From NCBI GenBank assembly GCA_035366835.1, contig DAOSIS010000013.1, positions 1 to 64,000 of the forward strand: DNA of 64,000 nucleotides. Reading direction: 5' to 3'. The notes under the pieces are model-generated. The model worked only from the letters and a program-made list of their open reading frames with translations. It did not search any database and was not told the origin of the DNA. The translations under genes and the position numbers were made by a program. Origin of the DNA: UBA6109 sp035366835. GTDB lineage: Bacteria > Desulfobacterota > Syntrophia > Syntrophales > UBA6109. Below are positions 45,018 to 52,552 of the stretch, piece after piece (the first letter of the stretch is position 1; every line of letters begins with the position of its first letter).

Positions 45018-45058
45018 GCTCCGCTGGGTGAAATGCAGGCCCAGCGGAGCTCCTTTTT
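45018..45058 (+). terminator. Strong terminator after pal
   Basis: Perfect 11-bp stem GCTCCGCTGGG (45018-45028) / CCCAGCGGAGC (45040-45050) with an 11-nt loop, then TCCTTTTT. It separates pal from cpoB, which begins 43 nt later. Confidence 0.85.
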
Positions 45059-45100
45059 CCGGGCGGCGGACGGGGCCGGTTCGAGAAAGGGGAGGAGAAT

Positions 45101-45988
45101 ATGCGGCTCGTAGGACGTTTTGCGGCTTTGACGCTTGCGGTTTTTGCGACGGCCACGCTGTTCGGCTGTGCGACGACCGATGATCTGCGGTTTCTTCGCC
45201 GGGACATGGAACAGAAGATCGGCGCGGTCGATGAAAAAGTCGCGGCCGTGGAGCCGAAAATCCTGGCGGTCAAGGATGAGAGCGAACTTCTCCGCAAGGA
45301 CGTACAGGCGAACCGCGACGCTCTCGCGCTGGCACGGAAGAATCAGGCCAATGCCGGCGCCGACATCGGCGATCTCCGGGATGCCGTTCAGCAGGTGCGG
45401 GGCGGCATCGACGGACTCCGCAAGGAAATCTCCAATTCCGCGGCGCAGACCAAGAAGAGAGACGAGGAGTTGAAGGAACTGAGGGACAAATTGGAAGGGC
45501 TCTCCTTCAGGATCAGCTTTCTCGAGAATTTCCTCGGCATCGGCAAGAAGGAAGAGCCGACCGAGCCGCAGGAAAAAGGTGTCGCCCCGGCCGGTGCGAA
45601 GGACAAACCGAAGACGGACAAGGAATCCCTCTATGCGGCGGCCTACGAAGTCTTCAAAGAGGCCAAGTACGACAAGGCGCGCATCGATTTTCAGGCGTTC
45701 CTGAAACAGTATCCGGACACGGAGCTGTCCGACAACGCCCAGTTCTGGATCGGCGAGTGCTATTATTTCGAAAACAAGTTCGAGAAGGCGATCCTCGAAT
45801 ACGAGAAGGTTGTGAAGAGCTACCCGGAGGGGGACAAGGTGCCTTACGCACTGCTCAAGCAAGGCCTGTCGTTTCTGAAACTGGGAGACAAGTCCAGCGC
45901 CCGCCTGATTCTGCAGCAGGTCATCAAAGACTTTCCGAACACCAATCAGGCGAGGATCGCGCGCTCCAAACTGGTCGAAATCAAGTGA
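45101..45988 (+). CDS. cpoB: Cell division coordinator CpoB (YbgF), lipoprotein form
   Basis: 295 residues. N-terminal coiled coil (about 25-145) and C-terminal TPR domain (A-Y-E-V-F-K-E-A-K-Y-D-K-A...F-L-K-Q-Y-P-D-T-E-L-S-D-N-A-Q-F-W-I-G-E). In E. coli it couples Tol with PBP1B. The signal sequence ends L-F-G-C-A, a lipobox, so this version is predicted to be lipid-anchored, unlike the soluble E. coli protein. AAGGGGAGGAG precedes ATG 45101. Confidence 0.92.
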   Translation: MRLVGRFAALTLAVFATATLFGCATTDDLRFLRRDMEQKIGAVDEKVAAVEPKILAVKDESELLRKDVQANRDALALARKNQANAGADIGDLRDAVQQVRGGIDGLRKEISNSAAQTKKRDEELKELRDKLEGLSFRISFLENFLGIGKKEEPTEPQEKGVAPAGAKDKPKTDKESLYAAAYEVFKEAKYDKARIDFQAFLKQYPDTELSDNAQFWIGECYYFENKFEKAILEYEKVVKSYPEGDKVPYALLKQGLSFLKLGDKSSARLILQQVIKDFPNTNQARIARSKLVEIK

Positions 45989-46021
45989 CTTCGAAGCGCC
46001 GCCGCCCGCGTGCGGCTTGCC

Positions 46022-46813
46022 TCATTCAAGGGGAAGAACGGGCACGCCATCGGGCGAGCCGAGATCGAAGAGGTCCTCACCCGCTTCGACCCCCAGGCTG
46101 AGGTTCGGATCGCTGTAACGGATGGAGATCTTCACCCCGCCGTAGGCGTTCACCGTCAGTTCAATCCGCTTCGGGATCAGCCTGCCGTCGATGCCCTGAA
46201 AGTCCTCGAACTCCGCCTCGTACAGGATCTCATCAAGCGCCCCGAAGACTTCGATCCTCCGCAGGCGGTCCTGCCGCGGATCGATCAGCAGGGCCTGCCT
46301 TCTGCGCCCTTCGGATGCAATGTCCACTCGGTAGAAATCCCGCTCCACGGAAGACTTCAGGACCACCTGCCCGCCGGCGACTTCCGGCCGGGCGCCCGTC
46401 AGAACCCGGACCAGATCGTTGGCGGATATGGCAATGGGGAGAAAACGGGACATTCCTTCCGCCGTTGCGGGGCCGCGGTAGAATTTCCCTTCCAGAGGGT
46501 AATACGCCTTCAGCGTCCCCCGGTAGATCGACAGAAAGAAGTCGGGAGGCCCGATAACCGGCAACGATTCCATGCGGAACGAATCCGGCTTTCCGACGAG
46601 AAGAACGGCCCTCATGGGCGACCGGTCGCGGGCGGCGCGCACTTCAACGGATGCGGACGTCTTCAGGATGAACGGATCCGACCCCAGACGGTCGATCCGT
46701 GAGAGGGCCTCCAGGGGGGAGCGATAGGAGGTACTTTCGCCCTTTTCGACACCGGTGACGGTGGCGCATCCGCTGGACAGCAAGAGGAGCAGGAGCGACA
46801 GGAGAAGGCGCAT
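46022..46813 (-). CDS. Outer-membrane lipoprotein, LolB/DUF4292-like
   Basis: 263 residues from ATG 46813. A very short signal (M-R-L-L-L-S-L-L-L-L-L-L-S-S-G-C) with lipobox S-S-G-C. The rest looks like the LolB/LppX half-barrel class: repeated amphipathic strands, R-A-V-L-L-V-G-K-P-D-S-F-R-M-E and G-R-L-I-P-K-R-I-E-L. An in-frame ATG at 46867 overlaps the TPR gene stop as ATGA and would add 18 basic residues before the signal; translation may begin there. Lipoprotein insertion or lipid binding is plausible but unproven. Confidence 0.75.
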   Translation of the reverse strand: MRLLLSLLLLLLSSGCATVTGVEKGESTSYRSPLEALSRIDRLGSDPFILKTSASVEVRAARDRSPMRAVLLVGKPDSFRMESLPVIGPPDFFLSIYRGTLKAYYPLEGKFYRGPATAEGMSRFLPIAISANDLVRVLTGARPEVAGGQVVLKSSVERDFYRVDIASEGRRRQALLIDPRQDRLRRIEVFGALDEILYEAEFEDFQGIDGRLIPKRIELTVNAYGGVKISIRYSDPNLSLGVEAGEDLFDLGSPDGVPVLPLE

Positions 46814-46863
46814 CCTCCGGTCCCCGCGACTTCGTCTCTTTGGCACGCAGGCAGGGAAAGGGG

Positions 46864-48600
46864 TCATTTTTTCTTCACCAGGTCATCGATCTTTTTCTTC
46901 AGCGCGCCGTTTTCCGGGGCCAGCCTGAGCGCCCTGCGGAAGAGCTCGAGGGCGTCGGCCGTACGGCCGCCCTTGAGGTAGGCATCTCCCAGGTGTTCGA
47001 TGACGGCCGGGTCATTGGGAAGGAGTTCAAGTGCCTCCTTCAGGTGCTTGATGGCCTGGTCGATTTTGTTCTGCCGGAAATAGACCCAGCCAAGGCTGTC
47101 GATGATATGACCGCTGCCCGGTTTCAGTGACAGGGCCTTCCTGATCATTTGCTCGGCTTCCGTCAGTTTCAGTCCGCGGTCCGCATAGGAATAGCCGATG
47201 AAATTGAGGGCCTCCGCATGATCCGGGTCGATCTTCAGGATGATTTCCATGTGCCGGACGCTCTCTTCGAAACGGTTCGTCTTCTCGAACAGCACGCCGA
47301 GCGCGTAGTGGAGTTCGATATTCTTCGGAAGGACGGCGATTCCCCGCTGCAGCGTCTCTTCGGCGGCGGTGACGTTCTTTCCATCCTCCTGGAGGTTCGA
47401 CAGAAACAGATACAGGTCTGCCGCGTCGCGTTTCAGCAAGAGCGCAGCCTGCAGGCCGGATATCGCCTCCGGGAGCCTTCCCAGTTTCTTGAGAAGCATT
47501 GCCGCGTGGATCTGGGCGTTGACGTACAGGTCGAACTCATGGGGAATCCGCCGGTATTCATCGAGGGCCTTCTCCGGCTGCTTGTTTTCTTCCAGGGACG
47601 AGGCATAGAGGTACCGGATCCTTGCGTCCGACGGGAAGTCTCTGGTCAGGGCGGCGAAGATGTCGGCTGCCTTCTGGAAGGTCCCCTGTTCGTAATAGAG
47701 GACGCCCAGGGAAACGCGGGCATCCCGATAGCGGGGTTCCGCTGACAGGACGTCCTGAAGGAGCTGCTCCGCCTCCTGGAACTGGCGCTCCCTGACCAGA
47801 AGTTCCGCCAGCTTGACCTTGATATTCAACCGCTGGGGGTTGCTCTGTATGAAATCCCGATAGAGCTGCGCGGCCGCGGCGGTTTTCTTCTGCCTCTCGT
47901 ACAATGCCGCCAGCTCGGTCAGGACGGGTTCGAAAGAGGGCTTGAGGGCCAGGGTTTTCTGGAAAGCCGCCTCCGCCTCGGGGTATCGCTTCATTTCCGT
48001 CAGCAGACGCGCATAATAGAAGTTACCCATCACGTGGTCCGGATCGATGCGGAGGAGCCTTTGAAATACTTCCACGGCGGATGGGTACTGCTTTGTCTCC
48101 GCATAGATTGTGCCCAGAAACAAGTGCGCCGTCGCGTGGTTGGGCTCGATCTCGATCGCCTTTCGGAAGACCTTGGCTGCGTTCTGGTAATCCTTGATGG
48201 TGAGGTACACGTTGCCGAGGAGGAGATGGACGTCGATGGAGTCGGGCTCATCGGCAAGGGCCTCCTCGCACAGGGCGATCGCTTTTTGCGTATCCCTCTT
48301 TTCCATGTAGAGCGTTGCAAGTTCCGTCTTGAGGAACGCCGATTTCGGATCGCGCTCGATCGCCCTTTCCATTTCGCGGATTGCCCCGTCCGTCTGACCG
48401 CCGAGATTCTCCAGGACGGCAAGCGAGTAATGATAACCGGAGGAGGGCGACGTGCCCGGATCCGGTTCCGGCGGTGCCACGGCTTCCGGCCCGAGCCGCA
48501 CCGCGGCGCAGGCGGCGGGCAGCCAGAGCGCCGCCGCCAGGGCCAGCACTTGGATGGCCCTGAAAAACGGGGAAGATGTCCTTCTTGCAGCACTTGTCAT
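46864..48600 (-). CDS. TPR-repeat lipoprotein
   Basis: 578 residues. A signal sequence with lipobox L-P-A-A-C at about 27-31, then some 14-15 tetratricopeptide repeats from residue 55 to 570, many ending in A-I-E-x-x-P or A-L-x-L-x-P. It resembles the large TPR outer-membrane lipoproteins of deltaproteobacteria (NlpI/PEP-CTERM-type TPR). It probably scaffolds envelope complexes. It lies between yibQ and the LolB-like gene, all on the minus strand with gaps of 34 nt or less. Confidence 0.88.
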   Translation of the reverse strand: MTSAARRTSSPFFRAIQVLALAAALWLPAACAAVRLGPEAVAPPEPDPGTSPSSGYHYSLAVLENLGGQTDGAIREMERAIERDPKSAFLKTELATLYMEKRDTQKAIALCEEALADEPDSIDVHLLLGNVYLTIKDYQNAAKVFRKAIEIEPNHATAHLFLGTIYAETKQYPSAVEVFQRLLRIDPDHVMGNFYYARLLTEMKRYPEAEAAFQKTLALKPSFEPVLTELAALYERQKKTAAAAQLYRDFIQSNPQRLNIKVKLAELLVRERQFQEAEQLLQDVLSAEPRYRDARVSLGVLYYEQGTFQKAADIFAALTRDFPSDARIRYLYASSLEENKQPEKALDEYRRIPHEFDLYVNAQIHAAMLLKKLGRLPEAISGLQAALLLKRDAADLYLFLSNLQEDGKNVTAAEETLQRGIAVLPKNIELHYALGVLFEKTNRFEESVRHMEIILKIDPDHAEALNFIGYSYADRGLKLTEAEQMIRKALSLKPGSGHIIDSLGWVYFRQNKIDQAIKHLKEALELLPNDPAVIEHLGDAYLKGGRTADALELFRRALRLAPENGALKKKIDDLVKKK

Positions 48601-48634
48601 TTTGTCGTTCCTTGCCGGGACAGGCCCGTCTCCG

Positions 48635-49531
48635 TCACCGCACGAGGCTGGAAACGGGGACGAATTCCATCCCTTCCTTTTGCAGGACAGGCAGAACTTC
48701 TTTCAATGCCTGCACGGTTTCCCGGTAGGGATGCCCGATGACCAGTGCCGATCTCCTGGGACGCTTTGCCTGCCCGTCGTAGAGTCGTAAGAGCGTCCTG
48801 AACGCATCGGCATTGTCGCGGGTGCTGTCCAGGAAAAGGTCCCGCGAAGCGAAGCGCACGCCGTATTGGCGCGCCGCCCCGCGGCCCTTGGAATTCGGCG
48901 TTGTCCGGCTGTCCACGAAAAACAGATTTCGGCGCTCAAGTTCCTGCATGACGATGCCGACTTTCTCCTCGTTTTCCATGAAACCCGACCCCATGTGGTT
49001 GTTGACGCCGGAAATGTGCGGCACGACGTTGAGATCGGCCGCCAATTGCCGCCGGGTGTCGTCGTTGCTCATGTTCAGCAGCAGGGCCCCCTTGCCGGGA
49101 TCTTCTTCCGGATAATGCCGCGGTTCCATCGGAAGGTGCAAGAGGATTTCCCTGCCGTTTTCATGGAGGACCGACGCCGTTGCCGAGGAGTGCGCCGCAA
49201 AGGGAAGAACGGCGAAGGTAATCGGGATACCGATCTTGAGCAATTCGTGAACGACGCCCCTGTCCATGCCGATGTCGTCGATGAGGACGGCAACCCGCAT
49301 TCCGCCGGCGGGCGTTGCCTCCTGTTTTTCACCGGCCGCGTCGCGTCGCCGGATGTCCGGAAGAACCTCGCCCGTGTCGTTCCGAACGCCCGACGGGGAG
49401 GGTCGCACCGGCCTCTTCGCGGGTCCTTCGGGAAGCAGGAACAAAATCGCCGCCGCAATGGCCAGCGACGCGACAAACACGACCACGCCGAAGAGCTTTA
49501 GAATTTTCCTTCCTCCAGAATCGTGTCTCAC
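48635..49531 (-). CDS. Divergent polysaccharide deacetylase family protein (YibQ)
   Basis: 298 residues. One N-terminal membrane segment (about 11-33), a Pro/Arg-rich linker, then the YibQ/DUF610 domain: V-A-V-L-I-D-D-I-G-M-D, I-P-I-T-F-A-V-L-P-F, E-I-L-L-H-L-P-M-E-P, N-N-H-M-G-S-G and F-F-V-D-S-R-T. The fold is that of NodB deacetylases with altered metal residues. It often follows ctpA, as here (18-nt gap). The substrate is unknown. Confidence 0.9.
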   Translation of the reverse strand: MRHDSGGRKILKLFGVVVFVASLAIAAAILFLLPEGPAKRPVRPSPSGVRNDTGEVLPDIRRRDAAGEKQEATPAGGMRVAVLIDDIGMDRGVVHELLKIGIPITFAVLPFAAHSSATASVLHENGREILLHLPMEPRHYPEEDPGKGALLLNMSNDDTRRQLAADLNVVPHISGVNNHMGSGFMENEEKVGIVMQELERRNLFFVDSRTTPNSKGRGAARQYGVRFASRDLFLDSTRDNADAFRTLLRLYDGQAKRPRRSALVIGHPYRETVQALKEVLPVLQKEGMEFVPVSSLVR

Positions 49532-49549
49532 CCCTCGCCCGATCGGACT

Positions 49550-50851
49550 TCATCCCCTGCCAGCGCCCTTGAATATCTCCCAGCTCTTGAGGATGTCGAT
49601 GGCGCTCTTGAGTTGATTGTCGGACGGGGGCAGGTTGTTTTCCTTCTTGCCGTTTTCCTCCGACTTCGCGGCCTCTTCTTTCGTCTGCTGGATATGACCC
49701 TTGAGGTCCTTCTCGCGGAGGTGATCGTTGCCCGTCTCTTTTTCCTCCACGGGTTTCGTAGGCCGGACGACGATATCGGGAAGGATGCCTTCGGCCTGGA
49801 TCGAACGCCCCTTCGGGGTGTAATACTTGGCTGTCGTCAGTTTCAGGGCCGATCCGTCTTCCAGCGGGATCACGGTCTGCACGGACCCCTTGCCGAAGGT
49901 CTGCATGCCCAGAACGATGGCCCGGCCGTTGTCCTGGAGGGCCCCCGCGACGATCTCGGCGGCGCTGGCCGTGCCTTCGTTGACGAGCACCACCATCGGA
50001 CAGCTCGGTTCGTCGCCGTCGTCACGGGCCGAAGCCTTGTTTTCCATGCTCTTGATCCTGCCCTTCGTGGAGACGATCACGCCCGCTTTCAGGAACACGT
50101 CGCTCACGTCGATGGACTGATTGAGCAACCCGCCGGGATTGTTCCGGAGATCCAGCACCAGACCCTGGACGGGTTTTGCCCTGCCTGTGAGCTCCTTGAC
50201 GGCCTTCCGCAGCTCTTCAGCGGTTCTTTCCTGGAAGGATGCGATCCGGACATATCCGATCCGGTCTTCGTAGACTTTCGTCCGGATGCTCTTGACCTTG
50301 ATGATGCTGCGGGTGAGCTCGATATCCCTGGGCTTGGAGGAGTCGTCCCTGAGGATCGTGATCGTCACTTTGGTATCCTTCACGCCGCGGAGTTTCTTTA
50401 CGGCGTCCATGATGGACATGTCCTTGGTGGTCTGCCCGTCGATGCGGATGATCTGATCGCCGGCCTTGACGCCGGCGCGAAAGGCGGGCGTGTCTTCGAT
50501 CGGCGAAACGACCGTGAGGATGTCCTTGAGGATGGTGATTTCGATGCCGATCCCGCCAAAGGTTCCCCGGGTCTCCACTTCCAGTTCCTTGTACATGTCC
50601 GTCGTCATGTAGGTGCTGTGGGGATCGAGCGATTTCATCATCCCGTTCATGGCGCCCTGCAGGAGCTTCTGGGAATCCACCGGCTCGACATAGTTCTTTT
50701 CCACGAGGTCGAGCACCTCGTTGAAGGTCTTGAGGCTCTTGTAGGCGCTGCGGTCCAGCGCAGAGACTGGATTGTCGCTGCCCGGCACAAGCAGCACCAG
50801 CAGCGACAGCATCAGGAATGCTCCGACTCTTCTGGTGGTATCTCTTTTCAT
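49550..50851 (-). CDS. ctpA: Carboxy-terminal processing protease CtpA (S41)
   Basis: 433 residues. Signal peptide, N-terminal helical region, PDZ domain (about 95-180, G-G-I-G-I-E and V-K-A-G-D-Q-I-I-R-I-D-G), then the S41 core L-V-L-D-L-R-N-N-P-G-G. The catalytic Ser296 is in N-E-G-T-A-S-A-A-E-I and Lys321 in T-F-G-K-G-S-V-Q. Periplasmic. The C-terminal ~70 residues are a charged linker plus helix. CCGGAGGAAATA precedes ATG 50851. It heads the ctpA-yibQ-TPR-LolB-like set. Confidence 0.95.
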   Translation of the reverse strand: MKRDTTRRVGAFLMLSLLVLLVPGSDNPVSALDRSAYKSLKTFNEVLDLVEKNYVEPVDSQKLLQGAMNGMMKSLDPHSTYMTTDMYKELEVETRGTFGGIGIEITILKDILTVVSPIEDTPAFRAGVKAGDQIIRIDGQTTKDMSIMDAVKKLRGVKDTKVTITILRDDSSKPRDIELTRSIIKVKSIRTKVYEDRIGYVRIASFQERTAEELRKAVKELTGRAKPVQGLVLDLRNNPGGLLNQSIDVSDVFLKAGVIVSTKGRIKSMENKASARDDGDEPSCPMVVLVNEGTASAAEIVAGALQDNGRAIVLGMQTFGKGSVQTVIPLEDGSALKLTTAKYYTPKGRSIQAEGILPDIVVRPTKPVEEKETGNDHLREKDLKGHIQQTKEEAAKSEENGKKENNLPPSDNQLKSAIDILKSWEIFKGAGRG

Positions 50852-50870
50852 TATTTCCTCCGGAAGATGT

Positions 50871-50894
50871 CGACCGCCGGCAGGGCGGCGGTCG
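50871..50894 (-). other. Stable hairpin in the ctpA leader
   Basis: CGACCGCCG (50871-50879) and CGGCGGTCG (50886-50894) form a perfect 9-bp stem with a 6-nt loop, ~20 nt upstream of the ctpA start and just before its ribosome site. No T-run follows, so it is not a terminator. It could affect mRNA stability or ribosome access. Confidence 0.45.
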
Positions 50895-51111
50895 CACGAC
50901 GGTTACGACGATAGCATTTTCCGTGCTGGAATTTCCATCATTTTTTCCCCGGCAGGTCTGCGGTGCGGCGCCGGCTCACCGCGTGCGGAACATCCCCGGC
51001 CGCCGCTGCAGACCGTGCTGCCGGAATGGGGTGGAAAGGGGGGACCGTCGAAGTGCGGTCCGGAAACGGCGGAAGAGGGTTCCCTTCGCCGGCAGACGGA
51101 TAATCCCGTGC

Positions 51112-51336
51112 TCAGGACAGGAGGCTCGCGGCGAGAAAGGGCAGGATGCAGACGCAGGCGGCGGCAACGGCCGCCCAGCAACACCGGTTGAGGCGATTTT
51201 CCTGCCGCAGGATCCTTTCGTCCCAATCCGTTTGCTCGATGGCGCGGCGCAGGGATGTCCGGGAAAGGTTGCGGCCGGACAGGGGGACAGCCCGGGGAAA
51301 CTGCTGGCCCGGCGACAGGATCTGTTCCGACATCAT
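51112..51336 (-). CDS. Small tail-anchored membrane protein (74 aa), unknown function
   Basis: The start ATG 51336 has AAAGGAG 7 nt upstream and is followed by M-S-E-Q-I-L-S. The soluble part is polar with an R-T-S-L-R-R-A-I-E helix. The last ~22 residues (from C-C-W-A-A-V-A-A-A) are one hydrophobic membrane segment with two Cys at its border and one inside. I recognise no family. It is transcribed from a promoter containing a perfect palindrome (51400-51415), so it is probably an inducible gene. Confidence 0.6.
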   Translation of the reverse strand: MMSEQILSPGQQFPRAVPLSGRNLSRTSLRRAIEQTDWDERILRQENRLNRCCWAAVAAACVCILPFLAASLLS

Positions 51337-51393
51337 GGCGGTGCTCCTTTGCTGATTCTGTTCGTTCATAGAAAGTCATGCTCAACGGCTTCC

Positions 51394-51422
51394 TTATAAT
51401 AGAACAATCGTTCTACTGTCAA
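51394..51422 (-). promoter_or_regulatory. Promoter with embedded palindromic operator
   Basis: TTGACA (complement of 51417-51422) and a -10 of TTATAA at 17 bp (complement of 51394-51399), or TATTAT at 15 bp. The 16-bp perfect palindrome TAGAAC-AATC-GTTCTA (51400-51415) fills the spacer. This layout and the GAAC...GTTC half-sites are typical of TetR-family repressor operators. No TetR gene is in the window. Confidence 0.65.
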
Positions 51423-51529
51423 GGGGAAATTTCTCTGCGCGACGATCTTTCCGCCCGGGATTCCCTCCGTCGAGGTTTTGCTTGATTTGCCGGGCGGTAT
51501 GGAATAGATCCCGGGCAAGGTGAAGCGCG

Positions 51530-51841
51530 ATGGAACAGATTCCTCTGCCGGAGCGAAGCTACCGGGAGATCAATGAAAACCGACGGCGGCTCCTGCGCCT
51601 TGCCTACAGCAGCTACCCGGAGTATGTCTACTGCCCCCGGGAGCAGTATGGCTGGGACGATCCCGAGGGGCGGGCGAACATCTTCGATCTCTACTACCTG
51701 CACGATCGGGGCTGCGTGGAGGTGATGAACGGGGGGGCCGACAGCCGCCGGAGGCCCGATTTCTTCATCCTGACCCCCCATGGGGCGGACCTCGTGGAAA
51801 TTCCCGGCAACCTGGACAAGATCCTGCCTCTCGAAGACTGA
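51530..51841 (+). CDS. Hypothetical protein, possible winged-helix (103 aa)
   Basis: Acidic/basic balanced, no membrane segment. The C-terminal half (I-F-D-L-Y-Y-L-H-D-R-G-C-V-E-V then F-F-I-L-T-P-H-G-A-D-L-V-E) has the look of a winged-helix: helix, beta hairpin with L-T-P-x-G-x-x-L-V-E. AAGGTGAAG lies 6-8 nt before ATG 51530. Function unknown. It is divergent from the small membrane protein, with a 193-bp shared region. Confidence 0.6.
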   Translation: MEQIPLPERSYREINENRRRLLRLAYSSYPEYVYCPREQYGWDDPEGRANIFDLYYLHDRGCVEVMNGGADSRRRPDFFILTPHGADLVEIPGNLDKILPLED

Positions 51842-51869
51842 GGCCGGGCAATCCCGTAGCTGTCGCGCG

Positions 51870-52322
51870 ATGCAGACTTTCCTTCCCTACGCCGATTTCG
51901 CAAAATCCTTGGCGGTTCTCGATTCACGCAGGCTGGGCAAGCAGCGTGTGGAGGCCTATCAGCTCATCCGCGCCGTCACGGTGGGAACCGGCTGGAGCCG
52001 CCACCCCGCCGCCAGGATGTGGAAAGGCTACGTCAATGCCCTGAAACGCTACTATAACCTTGCCGTCGAGGAATGGGTAAGGCGGGGCTATCGGAACAGC
52101 ATGAAGAAGATGCCCGTGCGAGGGCACGTCGTCATGCCGCCCTTCGTCGGCGACGAGCGGTTCCATGCCGCGCACCGGTCGAATCTGCTGCGCAAGGACC
52201 CGGTCTTTTACGGGCGGTGGGGGTGGTCGGAGCCGCCGGATCTCCCTTACCTCTGGGGGCTGCGGGGGGCGTGGAGCGAACGGACGTTCAGTAGGCGCCC
52301 GGCGAAGGCTTCTTCGGGATGA
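51870..52322 (+). CDS. Pyrimidine-dimer DNA glycosylase-like protein (MSMEG_6728 / endonuclease V type)
   Basis: 150 residues. It starts M-Q-T-F-L-P-Y-A-D-F and has V-L-D-S-R-R-L-G-K-Q-R-V-E-A, H-P-A-A-R-M-W-K-G-Y and F-H-A-A-H-R-S-N-L-L-R-K-D-P-V-F-Y, all hallmarks of this family related to T4 endonuclease V. It is expected to cleave the glycosyl bond at UV-induced dimers. The 3' end overlaps the convergent pspC gene by 35 bp. No strong ribosome site precedes ATG 51870. Confidence 0.82.
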   Translation: MQTFLPYADFAKSLAVLDSRRLGKQRVEAYQLIRAVTVGTGWSRHPAARMWKGYVNALKRYYNLAVEEWVRRGYRNSMKKMPVRGHVVMPPFVGDERFHAAHRSNLLRKDPVFYGRWGWSEPPDLPYLWGLRGAWSERTFSRRPAKASSG

Positions 52323-52488
52323 TCAGCCACAAGGCCAGATAGGCGAGCAAGCCGAAGCCGAAGGAAAAGAGGATCAGCAGGACGAAAAGAATGCGGACGA
52401 CGGTCGGATCACGGTCAAGGTACTCGCCCAGTCCGCCGCAGACGCCGCCGATCTTCTTGTCGGTTTCCGAAAGATAGAGCTTTTTCAT
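52288..52488 (-). CDS. pspC: PspC-domain small membrane protein
   Basis: 66 residues. L-Y-L-S-E-T-D-K-K-I-G-G-V-C-G-G-L-G-E-Y-L is the PspC signature, followed by one hydrophobic segment (about 37-58). The family takes part in membrane-stress signalling, but no pspA/pspF is adjacent. The start M-K-K-L fits the family; 12 upstream codons are open but not family-like. Confidence 0.88.
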   Translation of the reverse strand: MKKLYLSETDKKIGGVCGGLGEYLDRDPTVVRILFVLLILFSFGFGLLAYLALWLIIPKKPSPGAY

Positions 52489-52552
52489 GGTTATACCCTG
52501 CCATCGGAACGGCTGCCTTGTCAAGAAAACCGTTTCACCGGCCGCCTTTTCC

